Below, one piece after another: positions 29,473-38,185 of a stretch of 64,000 nucleotides of DNA. Origin of the DNA: Synechococcus sp. CCY 9618 (GTDB taxonomy: Bacteria > Cyanobacteriota > Cyanobacteriia > PCC-6307 > Cyanobiaceae); NCBI RefSeq assembly GCF_019038415.1, contig NZ_JAFKRG010000009.1:186001-250000 (forward strand). Direction: 5' to 3'. The position numbers were made by a program, and so were the translations under genes. Position 1 is the first letter of the stretch; each line of letters starts with the position of its first letter. Below the pieces are notes generated by a model. The model did not search any database and was not told where the DNA came from. It worked only from the letters and a program-made list of their open reading frames with translations.

Positions 29473-30002
29473 GTCGACACCCGGTTCCAGGGCATCACCG
29501 CCAGCAGGCGGGCCATGCCGCAGAAGCCGCTGATCCCGGCGAACATCAGGCCGGCGCCCACCAGGCCGCTCAGCCAGATCCATCCCGGCGCCACCACCTG
29601 GCTGAGCAGCACGCCCAGCAGCACCAGGCCGCCGGCGGCGATCTGCACCTGGCGCATCAGCGGCAGGGGCGCCCTCGCGTGCCGCCCCACGGGCAGACCC
29701 GCCGCCTGCCAGGCGCCGAAGCCCCCCTCCAGCTCCGCCAGGGGGTGGGCATGGCCGCGGCGCAGCAGATCGCTGAGGCCCCGGCGGCTGCGTTTGCCGC
29801 TCTGGCACACCAGCACCAGCGGCCCGTCCGGCAGATCGGTGCTGCCCAGGCGCGAGAGGGGGATGTTGCGGCTGCCGGGGATGTGGCCACCGGCGTATTC
29901 CATCGGTTCGCGAACGTCGATCACGGTCAGCTCTCCCCGGGCGTGGCGGGTGGTGAGCTCATGGGGGGCGTAGCGCCGGGGGGAGGGTTGGGTGAGGGTC
30001 AT
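29469..30002 (-). CDS. YgaP-like membrane-anchored rhodanese
   Basis: A 177-residue protein. Residues 10-105 are a rhodanese domain with active-site cysteine in VCQSGKRS. The C-terminal part (about 112-165) has two membrane helices and the sequence GFCGMARLLAVMPWNR seen in YgaP-type DUF2892 modules. It likely carries sulfane sulfur as cysteine persulfide at the membrane. It lies between the dioxygenase-rhodanese fusion and the TauE exporter. Confidence 0.88.
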   Translation of the reverse strand: MTLTQPSPRRYAPHELTTRHARGELTVIDVREPMEYAGGHIPGSRNIPLSRLGSTDLPDGPLVLVCQSGKRSRRGLSDLLRRGHAHPLAELEGGFGAWQAAGLPVGRHARAPLPLMRQVQIAAGGLVLLGVLLSQVVAPGWIWLSGLVGAGLMFAGISGFCGMARLLAVMPWNRVST

Positions 30003-30076
30003 GGTGGTGGAGAGCGCGACGAAGCAGCAGGGATGAGGTGGGCAGGAGTGCAGGGACGGGTCGGGGCTGGCTCGGC

Positions 30077-31204
30077 TCAGACCTCCACGGGCAGCGGCTG
30101 CTCCAGGGGCAGGCCCTGGGTTTTCCAGGCCCGCAGGCCGCCGCGCAGGTTGGCCACCCGGGCCATCCCCCGCTTCTGCAGCTGCTGGGTGGCCAGCGCC
30201 GAGCGGCTGCCGGAATGGCAGAGCAGCACCACGGGCTTGGCTGCGGGGATCTCGCCGGCCCGGGCCTCCAGCTCCGGCAGGGGAATGGCGAGGCTGCCGG
30301 GGATGCGGCCATCCGGCCCGAGCACCTCGGCCGGGGAGCGCACATCCACCAGGGTCAGCTGGTCGCGGTGCTCGGCCACCCAGGCGGCCGCCAGCTCCGG
30401 CAGACCGGCGTAGCTGCGCTCGATGGGCCCCCAGTCGTCGTCCTCACCGTGGTCGTTATCGACGGGGCGGCCGCAGCGCAGGTTGGCCGGCAGAGCCACG
30501 GCGATCCGGTGGGGGTGGGGCAGACGCAGGTTCTCCATGTAGCCCACGAAGTCCCGCTCGTCCGCCCCGCCGCCGAGCCTGGCGTTGTAGGCCTTCTCTT
30601 CGGCGACCGAACTCACGGTGCGGCCGTTGTAGTCATGGGCGGGGTGGAGCAGGCAGTGATCCGGCAGGGAGAGGATCTGCTCGGTGATCGAGCGGTAGAG
30701 GGTATGGGCATTGCCCTGCTGGAAATCGCAGCGGCCGCAGCCCCGCACCAGCAGGGCATCGCCTGTGAAGGCCATGCCGTGGTCATCGAGCACGTAGGTG
30801 AGGCAGCCGTCGGTGTGGCCCGGGGTGGCGCGCACCTCCAGATGGCGGCTGCCGAAGCCGACCCGGTCGCCGTGGGTGAGGGGCAGGGTCACGTTCTGGG
30901 CCCGGACGGCGGCGGCCAGCCCGATGGCGCAGCCGGTGGCCCTGTGCATGCGCCAGCTGCCGGTGACGTGGTCGGCGTGGGCGTGGGTGTCGAGGCAGGC
31001 CACCAGATCAATACCCAGTTCCCGCACCAGGGACAGATCGCGGGGGTGCTGCTCGTACACCGGATCGATCAGCACCCCTTCGCCGGAGGCCACGTCGGCC
31101 AGCAGGTAGGTGAAGGTGCCCGTCTCGGCGTCGAAGAGCTGACGGAACAGCAGAGGGGCGCCGCCGGCGGCGGCCGCGAGCGGGAACGGGGGATCGGAAG
31201 CCAT
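30077..31204 (-). CDS. Persulfide dioxygenase-rhodanese fusion
   Basis: A 375-residue two-domain enzyme. The N-terminal metallo-beta-lactamase fold (about 15-250) has THAHADH, GHTDG, FTGDALLVRGCGR and LLHPAHDY, matching ETHE1-type persulfide dioxygenase, which oxidises glutathione persulfide to sulfite. The C-terminal rhodanese (about 270-370) has active cysteine in LLCHSGSRSA and can interconvert persulfide and thiosulfate. It is divergent from the ArsR regulator across a short region and heads the sulfide-detoxification genes. Confidence 0.92.
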   Translation of the reverse strand: MASDPPFPLAAAAGGAPLLFRQLFDAETGTFTYLLADVASGEGVLIDPVYEQHPRDLSLVRELGIDLVACLDTHAHADHVTGSWRMHRATGCAIGLAAAVRAQNVTLPLTHGDRVGFGSRHLEVRATPGHTDGCLTYVLDDHGMAFTGDALLVRGCGRCDFQQGNAHTLYRSITEQILSLPDHCLLHPAHDYNGRTVSSVAEEKAYNARLGGGADERDFVGYMENLRLPHPHRIAVALPANLRCGRPVDNDHGEDDDWGPIERSYAGLPELAAAWVAEHRDQLTLVDVRSPAEVLGPDGRIPGSLAIPLPELEARAGEIPAAKPVVLLCHSGSRSALATQQLQKRGMARVANLRGGLRAWKTQGLPLEQPLPVEV

Positions 31205-31226
31205 CGAAGCAACCTGCGTGGGCTGC

Positions 31227-31244
31227 TATGACCATACACGCATA
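31227..31244. promoter_or_regulatory. Candidate operator in the divergent sulfide-island promoter
   Basis: TATG at 31227-31230 is mirrored by CATA at 31233-31236 and again at 31241-31244, giving overlapping short dyads in the 118-base region between the dioxygenase-rhodanese gene and its putative ArsR regulator. The position 23 bases upstream of the dioxygenase start fits repression. Binding is inferred from arrangement only. Confidence 0.35.
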
Positions 31245-31322
31245 AAAGCGGCTGCTGAAATCCTTTCCCGCCAGGGCTGGGAGGCCCCTGCAATAATGGC
31301 TTTAGACACATATCCCGCTGTG

Positions 31323-31667
31323 ATGGGTGCTGACGGTTCCGGATCGATGCCCAGTCCCGAGCTGCTGGAGGAGTTCAGCCAGTTCTTCCGCCTGCTGAGC
31401 GAACCGGCCCGGCTCCAGTTGCTCTGCCATCTGCGCCAGGGCCCCACCGATGTGGCCTCGCTGATCGCAGCCACCGGCTTCAGCCAGTCCCACATCAGCC
31501 GCCAGCTCTCCCAGCTGCAGCGGGCCGGGCTGGTCAGCTGTGAGCGCGATGGCGTCCGCCTGATCTACCGGGCCAACGCCGAACTGGTGGAGGAGCTCTG
31601 CGCCCTGGTTCAGAACCGCATGAAGCAGCGGCTGCAGCAGCAGCTGGCCCAGCTTCAGGCCGCCTGA
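31323..31667 (+). CDS. ArsR-family regulator, BigR/SqrR-like persulfide sensor
   Basis: A 114-residue winged-helix repressor (FSQFFRLLSEPARLQLLCHL, recognition helix FSQSHISRQLSQLQRAG). Cysteines in LQLLCHL and ELCALV are placed like the two sensing cysteines of BigR and SqrR; a third lies in LVSCERDG. With divergent persulfide dioxygenase, rhodanese and TauE genes, reactive sulfur is the likely inducer. Starts at 31296 or 31323 are both possible; AATAAT at 31292 could be its -10, which favours 31323. Confidence 0.88.
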   Translation: MGADGSGSMPSPELLEEFSQFFRLLSEPARLQLLCHLRQGPTDVASLIAATGFSQSHISRQLSQLQRAGLVSCERDGVRLIYRANAELVEELCALVQNRMKQRLQQQLAQLQAA

Positions 31668-32386
31668 GGCTGCTGTCGTGTGTCGCCATCGGCGGCACCG
31701 CTTCCGGCCGGGCCCGGTTCGATGAGGCCTTTTTCTTCAGCGTCCAGACCCTCGCCTCGATCGGCTACGGCGTGCTCCACCCCACGAGCCTGACCGTGCA
31801 TCTGCTGGTCACGGTGGAGGCCTTTCTCGGCCTGATCTTCATTGCCCTGACCACCGGCCTGGCCTTCGCCCGTTTCGCCCGCAGCAGTGCCCGGATCCGC
31901 TTCTCGGAAGTGGCCACGGAACAGACCTGCAACGGCGTGCCCACCCTGATGTTCCGCATCGCCAGCGAGCGCCGCAACACGATCCTGGAGGCCCGGCTCC
32001 AGGCGGTGCTGGCGATCGACGAGCGCAGCGCTGAAGGGCTCTGGATGCGTCGTCTGCACCGGCTGCCCCTGGTGCGGGAGCAGGGCGCCACGTTCCTGCC
32101 CACCTGGACCGCCATGCACGTGATCGACGCGGCCAGTCCCCTGCACGGCCTCGGCGCCGCAGACCTGGCTGCGGCCAACGCCGAAGTGCTCGTAGCCTTC
32201 CGCGGCATCGACGAAACCATGGAGCGGCCGGTCCATGCCCGCCACGCCTGCGCCTCGCCCCAGCTGGCCTTCGACTGCTGCTTCGTCGACCTGGTCAAGC
32301 ACCACGGCGACGGCCGCCGGATCGATTTCTCCCGCTTCAACCTCGCCGTGGCCTGCCCGCCGCCGGGTTCGGCACCGGCCACCTGA
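31668..32386 (+). pseudogene. Inward-rectifier potassium channel (Kir), 5'-truncated
   Basis: The frame is open from inside the ArsR gene but homology begins only at the extracellular loop: ASGRARFDEAFFFSVQTLAS, selectivity filter IGYG, then M2 helix VHLLVTVEAFLGLIFIALTT and the cytoplasmic immunoglobulin-like domain to the end. The slide helix and most of M1 are missing. No plausible start codon occurs before the pore; the first GTG (31772) lies after the filter. It abuts the ArsR stop codon, so a deletion or insertion has probably destroyed it. Confidence 0.75.
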
Positions 32387-32454
32387 GGCCTGTGGCCCCG
32401 AGGGAATCGCGTCCAGAGTGGGAGTCCTCCAGCTCCCCTCGGGTTTGCGGACCG

Positions 32455-33639
32455 ATGACCGTGCGATCCGAGGCCATGGCCGAAGAGCTGTCCAGGGACC
32501 TCGACCAGGAAGCCGGCCTCGATCAGGTGTACCTGTTCCTGACCGTGGGGGCGGGCCTGATCGCCTCCCTCGGTCTGCTGGCCAACAGCCCTGCCGTCGT
32601 CATCGGCGCCATGCTGGTGGCTCCCTGGATCATGCCCCTGCGGGCGGCGGCCTTCGGGATTCTCCAGGGGCGGGTCGCCCTGGTGGGCCGGGCCCTGGTC
32701 ACCCTGGCGGCGGGGGTGGCCATCACCGTGCTGCTCTCCTGGACGCTGGGCCTCGTGGTGGGCTTCCCCGTCTACGGCTCGGAGGTGCTCTCCCGCACCA
32801 CCCCGAACCTGCTGGATCTCGCCATCGCCCTGGTGGCAGGGGCGATCGCCATCTATGGCAAGGTCCACAGCAAGGCGGTCTCCTCCCTGGCGGGCACCGC
32901 CATCGCCGTGGCCCTGGTGCCGCCGGTGTGCGTGTTCGGCCTGCTGCTGGCCACCCGCGACTGGTCCACGGCCCGGGGCGCGGGTCTGCTGTTCGCCGCC
33001 AACCTGCTGGGCATCCTCAGCGGCGGCCTGATCACCCTGGCGGCGATCACCCCCGGCCTGCGCACCCGCCTCTGGAGCAGCCGGCTGGGACTGATGAGCC
33101 TCCTGCTCACGGCCCTGCTGCTGGTTCCGCTCTCCGGCAGCTTCCTCAATCTGGTGGCCAAGGCGCAGCGGGAAGTGGCCCTGCAGCAGGTGGAGCGGGC
33201 GATCACCGAAAGCCTGCGCCAGCGCACGATCACCCTGGGCAAGGACTCGGAGCTGATGGGCACCTCCATCGACTGGAGCCAGAACCCCCCCCTGATCACC
33301 GCCTCGGTGCGGGTGAGCAAGCCCAACCTGCCCACCCCCAAGCAGGTGGCCGCGGTGCAGAACTTCATCAACCGCCGTCAGCCGATCAACTTCCGTCTGC
33401 TGGTGCAGCGCATGTCGATCGATGTGATCGGTCCGGAGACCGCTCCCAACCCGCCGGAGGCCACCGAGCAGCTGGTGCAGCCCAGGCCCCCGGAACCGAG
33501 CCCTGTGGACCGCCCACCGGCGCCGACCGCGCCCATCCCCGGCACGGACCCCACGAAGAAGATGTTCCCCGACCCCGAGCTTCTCGGTGCCCCGGACAGG
33601 AAGCCATCGGCCCCCACGGACGAACCTGCCAGACCCTGA
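32455..33639 (+). CDS. DUF389-family membrane protein
   Basis: A 394-residue protein of the TIGR00341/DUF389 type with several membrane helices between residues about 20 and 230. Conserved stretches are GLLANSPAVVIGAMLVAPWI and AGAIAIYGKVHSKAVSSLAG, VALVPPVCVFG. A soluble domain follows, then a proline-rich tail (about 340-394) ending EPARP. Function is unknown. ATG 32455 is used; a GTG at 32392 lacks homology support. The next 285 bases contain no supported gene. Confidence 0.85.
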   Translation: MTVRSEAMAEELSRDLDQEAGLDQVYLFLTVGAGLIASLGLLANSPAVVIGAMLVAPWIMPLRAAAFGILQGRVALVGRALVTLAAGVAITVLLSWTLGLVVGFPVYGSEVLSRTTPNLLDLAIALVAGAIAIYGKVHSKAVSSLAGTAIAVALVPPVCVFGLLLATRDWSTARGAGLLFAANLLGILSGGLITLAAITPGLRTRLWSSRLGLMSLLLTALLLVPLSGSFLNLVAKAQREVALQQVERAITESLRQRTITLGKDSELMGTSIDWSQNPPLITASVRVSKPNLPTPKQVAAVQNFINRRQPINFRLLVQRMSIDVIGPETAPNPPEATEQLVQPRPPEPSPVDRPPAPTAPIPGTDPTKKMFPDPELLGAPDRKPSAPTDEPARP

Positions 33640-33924
33640 GCCGCCAGCGTTCCCCGCCTCGGAGCCAGTGCACCGGACAGGCGTCGGCACTGCGCGCCCC
33701 CCGGCTGAGCTGCCGGGCCAGCAGCACCGGCAGCAGCGAACCGGTGAGCACCGGGAAGCGCAGGAACCCCGGATCCGCGTTCAGGACCACCCCGAGAACG
33801 GCGACCCCGCCGGCCTCCGAGGCTGATGAGAACTCCATTCTCGCCAGTGGCCCGCGCCGTCACGGTGGCCGCGGCATCCGGGAAGTCCCGTCAGAGTGGG
33901 CGAGGGATCCGGGCGTGCTCTCCG

Positions 33925-34545
33925 ATGTTCACCACTTCCGCAGCCCCTCCCACCGGAGCCGTCCGCCACGGTCCTCTCTGGACCCGGGCCTTCCATGCCT
34001 TCAATCTGGTGGTGCTGGTGGTGATGGGAGCCAGCGGGCTGCAGATCTACAACGCCAATCCTGTCTTCGGTGGGAGGGGTGGGATCACCGTGCCGGAGCT
34101 GTTCACCCTGGGGGGCTGGCTGGCCGGCGGCCGCGACTGGCACTTCGGCTTCATGGGGCTCTACGCCGCCAATCTCGGCCTCTGGATCGGCCTGCTGCTG
34201 CGCCGGCGCCATCGCCGCCTCGCCGCTGTGGGTGATGTGGGCACCCTGCGCGCCAGCGGCAATCCACCGAAGCGGCGCCTGGCCGCCCACCGGATCACCT
34301 ACACCCTGATGCTGATCGTGCTGGCCTTCAGCCTGATCACGGGCCTGGCGATGTACAAACCAGCTCAGTTCTGGTGGCTGGTGGCCCTGTTCTCCTTCGC
34401 CGAAGGTGCGGGGCACGACAGCTGGCAGGTGCTGCGGATCTCCCATCTGGCCACCATTCCCGCCATCGCCCTGCTGCTCGGGGCCCATGTGGCTCTGTCC
34501 TGGCGAGTGGGCGGGCTGCGCCTGCTGCGCTCCATGTTCGTGTGA
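33925..34545 (+). CDS. Cytochrome b561/b-type membrane protein
   Basis: A 206-residue di-heme-type cytochrome b with about four membrane helices. Candidate heme histidines lie in WTRAFHAFNLVVLVVMGASG, DWHFGFMGLY, AAHRITYTLM and RISHLATIP. This pattern fits the hydrogenase/formate-dehydrogenase b-type or YedZ-like group. The molybdopterin oxidoreductase gene starts 34 bases downstream, so it probably passes electrons between the quinone pool and that enzyme. Confidence 0.85.
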   Translation: MFTTSAAPPTGAVRHGPLWTRAFHAFNLVVLVVMGASGLQIYNANPVFGGRGGITVPELFTLGGWLAGGRDWHFGFMGLYAANLGLWIGLLLRRRHRRLAAVGDVGTLRASGNPPKRRLAAHRITYTLMLIVLAFSLITGLAMYKPAQFWWLVALFSFAEGAGHDSWQVLRISHLATIPAIALLLGAHVALSWRVGGLRLLRSMFV

Positions 34546-34579
34546 GGGGACAGTGCAGGATCCCACCGCCTCCGAAGCC

Positions 34580-35290
34580 ATGAGCTCCCCTGCCGATGGG
34601 CTCGGTCGTCGCCAGGCCCTGGGCCTGCTGATGGGCGGTGGGTCCTCGCTGCTGCTCGGCGGCTGCGCCCTCAACGGCCTCAGTGAGGCGGTGGGGGAGG
34701 CCACCCAGCCCCTGAACGAACGGATCGAGGCCCTGCTCCAGGGCCGGGGAGCGGTGCCGGAATTCGACCGGCGCCAGGTGCAGCCCGAAGCGCTGCTGGT
34801 CAACAGCTTCAACGGCACACCCCGGATCGCCCCGGACGCCTACCGGCTCGCCGTCAGGGGACTGGTGCGCCGGCCGCTGAATCTCGATCTGGCGGCCCTG
34901 GCGGCCCTGCCCCAGCGGGAGTGCGTCATGCGCCACGTCTGCGTGGAGGGCTGGGCGGCGATCGTGGCCTGGTCGGGGCCGCGGCTCGCCGACGTGCTGG
35001 CCCTGGCCGACCCCTCCCCCCTGGGGGCCTACCTGGCGATCCGGTCGGCCGACCAGTACTTCGAAACCTGGGATCTGGTCTCCGCCCTCCACCCCCAGAC
35101 CCTGCTGGCCACCCACATGAACGGCGCGCCGCTGCCGGTGGCCAACGGCGCTCCTGTGCGGCTCGCCAGCCCCATCAAGCTCGGCTACAAGCTCAGCAAG
35201 TGGGTCACCGGCCTCGAGCTGACGGCCCGCCTGGGGGATCGGCTGGGCACCTGGGAGGACCGGGGCTATGAGTGGTTCGCCGGCCTCTGA
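34580..35290 (+). CDS. Molybdopterin-dependent oxidoreductase, sulfite-oxidase/MsrP-like, Tat lipoprotein
   Basis: A 236-residue enzyme of the sulfite-oxidase fold. The N-terminus has twin arginines (GRRQALGLLMGGGSSLLLGGC) ending in a lipobox, suggesting Tat export and lipid anchoring. The molybdenum-ligating cysteine lies in MRHVCVEGW. Conserved pieces GLVRRPLNLDLAALAAL and ASPIKLGYKLSKWVTGLEL follow. Together with the adjacent cytochrome b it resembles an MsrPQ-like pair that may repair oxidised methionines or reduce another S-oxide. Substrate is inferred. Confidence 0.85.
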   Translation: MSSPADGLGRRQALGLLMGGGSSLLLGGCALNGLSEAVGEATQPLNERIEALLQGRGAVPEFDRRQVQPEALLVNSFNGTPRIAPDAYRLAVRGLVRRPLNLDLAALAALPQRECVMRHVCVEGWAAIVAWSGPRLADVLALADPSPLGAYLAIRSADQYFETWDLVSALHPQTLLATHMNGAPLPVANGAPVRLASPIKLGYKLSKWVTGLELTARLGDRLGTWEDRGYEWFAGL

Positions 35291-35295
35291 GCCGG

Positions 35296-35808
35296 TCAGG
35301 ACTTCAGGGGGGCCCAGGCCATGGTGGCGTTGAACTTCTGGCACCAGATCAGCACCGATTTCTGCGCCTTCAGATCGATGGAGGCGGGAATGACGTAACT
35401 CTGGGCGCCCTTGCTGGATTTGAGCTTGGCGAGCACCGTGTAGCTGCCGGCCTTCAGTGGATATTTTGGGGCCTTGGACATCGCCAGGGGCGTGGCCGAG
35501 GGGCTGAAGGCCACCTTCAGATCGGGGGCCATGTCGTTGGTCATGAAGTCGCCGCTGAGGGTGAGCACCTTCTTGCCGCCTTCTTCGTGGATGGAGAAAC
35601 CACCGCTCACGGGAGCCTCGGCCTTGCGGAAGCTGCCCTGGGTCATGGCCATGCCCTTGGGTTTCATCTGGGCGGTCATGGCGGAGCCGGCCTTGTCGCC
35701 CATGCCCCCGGTGCGCGGCTCGGCGTTCAGGGCCATGGTGGAGAGGGCCGCGGCGGTGACCACGGTGTAGATGCTGCGGCGCAGCAGGGAACCGGTGAGA
35801 GGAGTCAT
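35296..35808 (-). CDS. Secreted DM13-domain protein
   Basis: A 170-residue protein with a signal peptide (RRSIYTVVTAAALSTMALNA). The mature half matches the DM13 domain (about 65-168): GGFSIHEEGGKKVLTLSGDF, APDLKVAFS, YTVLAKLKSSKGAQSYVIPA, and a conserved cysteine in VLIWCQKFNATMAWAPL. DM13 domains are proposed electron-transfer modules with a redox-active cysteine. It converges with the molybdopterin oxidoreductase gene, five bases between stops. Confidence 0.85.
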   Translation of the reverse strand: MTPLTGSLLRRSIYTVVTAAALSTMALNAEPRTGGMGDKAGSAMTAQMKPKGMAMTQGSFRKAEAPVSGGFSIHEEGGKKVLTLSGDFMTNDMAPDLKVAFSPSATPLAMSKAPKYPLKAGSYTVLAKLKSSKGAQSYVIPASIDLKAQKSVLIWCQKFNATMAWAPLKS

Positions 35809-35883
35809 GGTGAACGGAGCGGAGTGTGAGGAGAGGGAGGCCATGCGAAGGTTCGTCTCGGCCCCCACCTGGGCTTGGTACCG

Positions 35884-36906
35884 ATGAAGCTCCCCATCGG
35901 ATTGCGACTTCCTCCATGGCCGCCGTGGGCCAGGTCTCTGTTCCCCCTGGGTCTCTACGTGCTGCTGCGGGGGCTGGATGCCACGGTGCTGAAGGGACTT
36001 CAGCACTACGGCCTGCAGCATCCGGTGCGGGGTGAAAACCCGATCAGCTTCTGCAACGTGTTCTTCCTGGCCCAGCTCACCGTGGGGCTGGCGGCCCTGT
36101 GGCCCGGTCGGCGCACCGTGGTGGCCGATCTGGGGATGCTCGGGCCGGACGACCGGCGCCTGCTGGCCTTCGACGCCGTGCTGGGGCTGTTTCTGGGCCC
36201 GGTCGCCTATTACTTCGCCCTGGAATCCCTCTCGGTGATCAGCCAGACCCTCCTGTTCGCTTTGGTGCTGCCCGTCTCGGCCCTGCTGGCCCGCTGGCGG
36301 CTGGGGGAGGCCCTGCCCCCCGGCTTCTGGCTCAGCCTGCCGCTGATCGGCGCCGGGCTGGTGCTGCCCCAGGCGGCCATGGCCATGGGTACCGGGTCCA
36401 TGGAGGACCCGACCGGCTTCGCCTGGGCCCTGGTCGGGGTGCTGGCCTTCGCGGGCTCGGCCGTCACTGGCCGCACCATCGCCGGTCGGGGCTGGCCGGC
36501 GGCGGTTTCCCTCGGGGTCCCCACCCTGCTCTCCGCCCTGGTCTTCGGAGTGATCGCCCTGGTGCTGTTCGGGCCCCACCATTTCCTGCTGCTGCGGCTC
36601 TGGTGGGTGGTGGGAGTGATCGGTCTCTACGCCCTCACCCTCAACCTCGGCCGGGAACTGGCCCTGCGCCAGGCCTTCCGCCACTGCAGCGTCGCCGTCG
36701 TGTCCCTCTGGGGTTCCCTCAGCCTCCTCGTGGCCGTGCTGAGTGCCGCCCTGCTGCTGGGGGAACCGCTCACCGGCCAGACCCTGGCCGGTGCGGCCCT
36801 GGTGCTGGCCGGGGTGTTCACCGGTCGCGGATCCGGACCCATCCGATCGAGCCCTTCGGCGGTAAGGGAGGAAAGGGAACGCAAACGGATGCCACCTTGG
36901 CCCTGA
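35884..36906 (+). CDS. EamA/DMT-family transporter
   Basis: A 340-residue membrane protein with about ten hydrophobic segments in two EamA halves. Typical motifs include YYFALESLSVISQTLLFALV, LPVSALLARWRLGE and a C-terminal VAVVSLWGSLSLLVAVLSAA, LLGEPLTGQTLAGAALVLAG. Substrate is unknown. The ATG at 35884 is preferred to a TTG nine bases upstream. The downstream sigma-factor frame overlaps its 3' end by ten bases if TTG 36897 is the start. Confidence 0.85.
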   Translation: MKLPIGLRLPPWPPWARSLFPLGLYVLLRGLDATVLKGLQHYGLQHPVRGENPISFCNVFFLAQLTVGLAALWPGRRTVVADLGMLGPDDRRLLAFDAVLGLFLGPVAYYFALESLSVISQTLLFALVLPVSALLARWRLGEALPPGFWLSLPLIGAGLVLPQAAMAMGTGSMEDPTGFAWALVGVLAFAGSAVTGRTIAGRGWPAAVSLGVPTLLSALVFGVIALVLFGPHHFLLLRLWWVVGVIGLYALTLNLGRELALRQAFRHCSVAVVSLWGSLSLLVAVLSAALLLGEPLTGQTLAGAALVLAGVFTGRGSGPIRSSPSAVREERERKRMPPWP

Positions 36907-37484
36907 ACCCCTCCGACGCCGATGCTCCCCCCAGCCGTTCCCGGCCACGGGGACCCCTCGACGACCGGGGCGCCGCCACCGGGAACCTGGCGGAGCTGTA
37001 CGACAGCTGCGGCGGCCCCGTCTACCGGCTGGCCCTGCGGCTCTGCCGCTCGACCCACGAGGCGGAAGACCTCACCCATGACGTCTTCCTGCGTTTCTGG
37101 CAGCAGGGCCGCTACGACCCCGACAGGGGTCCGGTGCTGGCCTACCTGCTGCTGCTGACGCGCTCAATGGCGCTCAACCGGATCCAGCAGCGCGCCAACC
37201 GCTGGCAACTGGTGCAACGCTGGTCGGAGCACCTGTTCCCCGCGGCCGTGCCCACGCCCCACGACAGTGCCGAGGCTGAGGACCTGGCGGAGCGGGTCCG
37301 TTCCGCCCTGGCCGCCATCCCCGCCAGCCAACGGCAGGTGCTGGAAATGGCCTACTACGAGGGGTTGAGTCAGTCGGCGATCGGTGCCCTGCTGGAGCTG
37401 CCCCTCGGCACGGTCAAGACCCGCGCCCGCCAGGGCCTCATCCGTCTGCGTGCCCTGCTCCACGACTCCTGCGCCCAACCATGA
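36897..37484 (+). CDS. ECF-family RNA polymerase sigma factor
   Basis: About 195 residues. Region 2 is LAELYDSCGGPVYRLALRLC, AEDLTHDVFLRFWQQ; region 4 is LAAIPASQRQVLEMAYYEGL, SQSAIGALLELPLGTVKTRA. The start is uncertain: TTG 36897 is the first usable codon in frame but has no well-placed ribosome-binding site. It overlaps the RskA-like anti-sigma gene by ATGA, the usual arrangement for ECF/anti-sigma pairs. Confidence 0.9.
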   Translation: MALNPSDADAPPSRSRPRGPLDDRGAATGNLAELYDSCGGPVYRLALRLCRSTHEAEDLTHDVFLRFWQQGRYDPDRGPVLAYLLLLTRSMALNRIQQRANRWQLVQRWSEHLFPAAVPTPHDSAEAEDLAERVRSALAAIPASQRQVLEMAYYEGLSQSAIGALLELPLGTVKTRARQGLIRLRALLHDSCAQP

Positions 37485-38182
37485 CACCCCACAGCACCCC
37501 TCCCCCCGACCCCTCCGCCATCGACGCGCTGCTGGCCGGCCATGCCCTGGGGGACCTGGAGGAGGACGAGCGGGAGCAACTGGCGGCCCTGCTGCGGGAG
37601 CGGCCCGAGCTGCGCCTCCGCCTACAGGAATTCAGCACCACCCTGGACCTGCTGCCCCTGGCATTGCCGGCCGCAGCCCAGCCCCCGGCGGCCCTGCGCC
37701 GACGGCTGCTGCAACCCCCAGCCGGGCCCGGTCCCGTGCGGACCTGGTTGGTGCCCGCCCTGCTGGGCATCGGCCTGCTGCTGGTGGGCGGGGAGCTCTA
37801 CCAGACCCGTCAGCAGCTGGCTTCTCTCCAGCAGCAGATGCCGACGTCGCCGACGAGTCAGCGGCGGATGCTTCCCCTGGCGTCGTTGCGACCGGGCGAA
37901 CGGGCATCGGGGGAGGTGCTGGTCACCGGCAACCGCACCCACAACATGCTGATGCTCGACGACCTGCCCTCCCTGCCGCCCCACCACACCTATCGGCTGT
38001 GGGCCACCGTCGACGGGCGCACCGTGGGCTGCGTTCATTTCGTGCCCAATGCCCGGGGCCAGGTCGCCATGCCCATCCCCCTGGCCCCCACCAGCCAGGC
38101 CTCGAGCGTCAGCGTCAGCGTCGAGAGCGACCCCACCAGCCAGGTGCCCGAGGGGCCAGTGGTGCTCACCAGTTCCCTCTGA
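37481..38182 (+). CDS. RskA-like anti-sigma factor
   Basis: A 233-residue protein. The N-terminus (AIDALLAGHALGDLEEDERE) is a short anti-sigma domain, followed by one membrane helix (LVPALLGIGLLLVGGELY, about 88-105) and an extracytoplasmic RskA-type domain (HTYRLWATVDGRTVGCVHFV, PIPLAPTSQASSVSVSVE). It should hold the ECF sigma factor at the membrane and release it on a periplasmic signal. Coupled to the sigma gene; a bicupin gene follows after three bases. Confidence 0.88.
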   Translation: MTPHSTPPPDPSAIDALLAGHALGDLEEDEREQLAALLRERPELRLRLQEFSTTLDLLPLALPAAAQPPAALRRRLLQPPAGPGPVRTWLVPALLGIGLLLVGGELYQTRQQLASLQQQMPTSPTSQRRMLPLASLRPGERASGEVLVTGNRTHNMLMLDDLPSLPPHHTYRLWATVDGRTVGCVHFVPNARGQVAMPIPLAPTSQASSVSVSVESDPTSQVPEGPVVLTSSL

Positions 38183-38185
38183 GCC

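Noticed and set aside
31765-33690. 641-codon frame antisense to the Kir remnant and DUF389 gene
   Set aside because: Low-complexity glutamine/glycine/arginine product with no motifs, opposite a gene with clear membrane topology.
33640-33924. Possible small gene between DUF389 and cytochrome b
   Set aside because: Candidate frames are arginine/proline-rich and lack a start with a ribosome-binding site.
35809-36948. Upstream extension of the DM13-protein frame
   Set aside because: It runs antisense through the EamA transporter gene; the signal peptide beginning at 35808 defines the real start.
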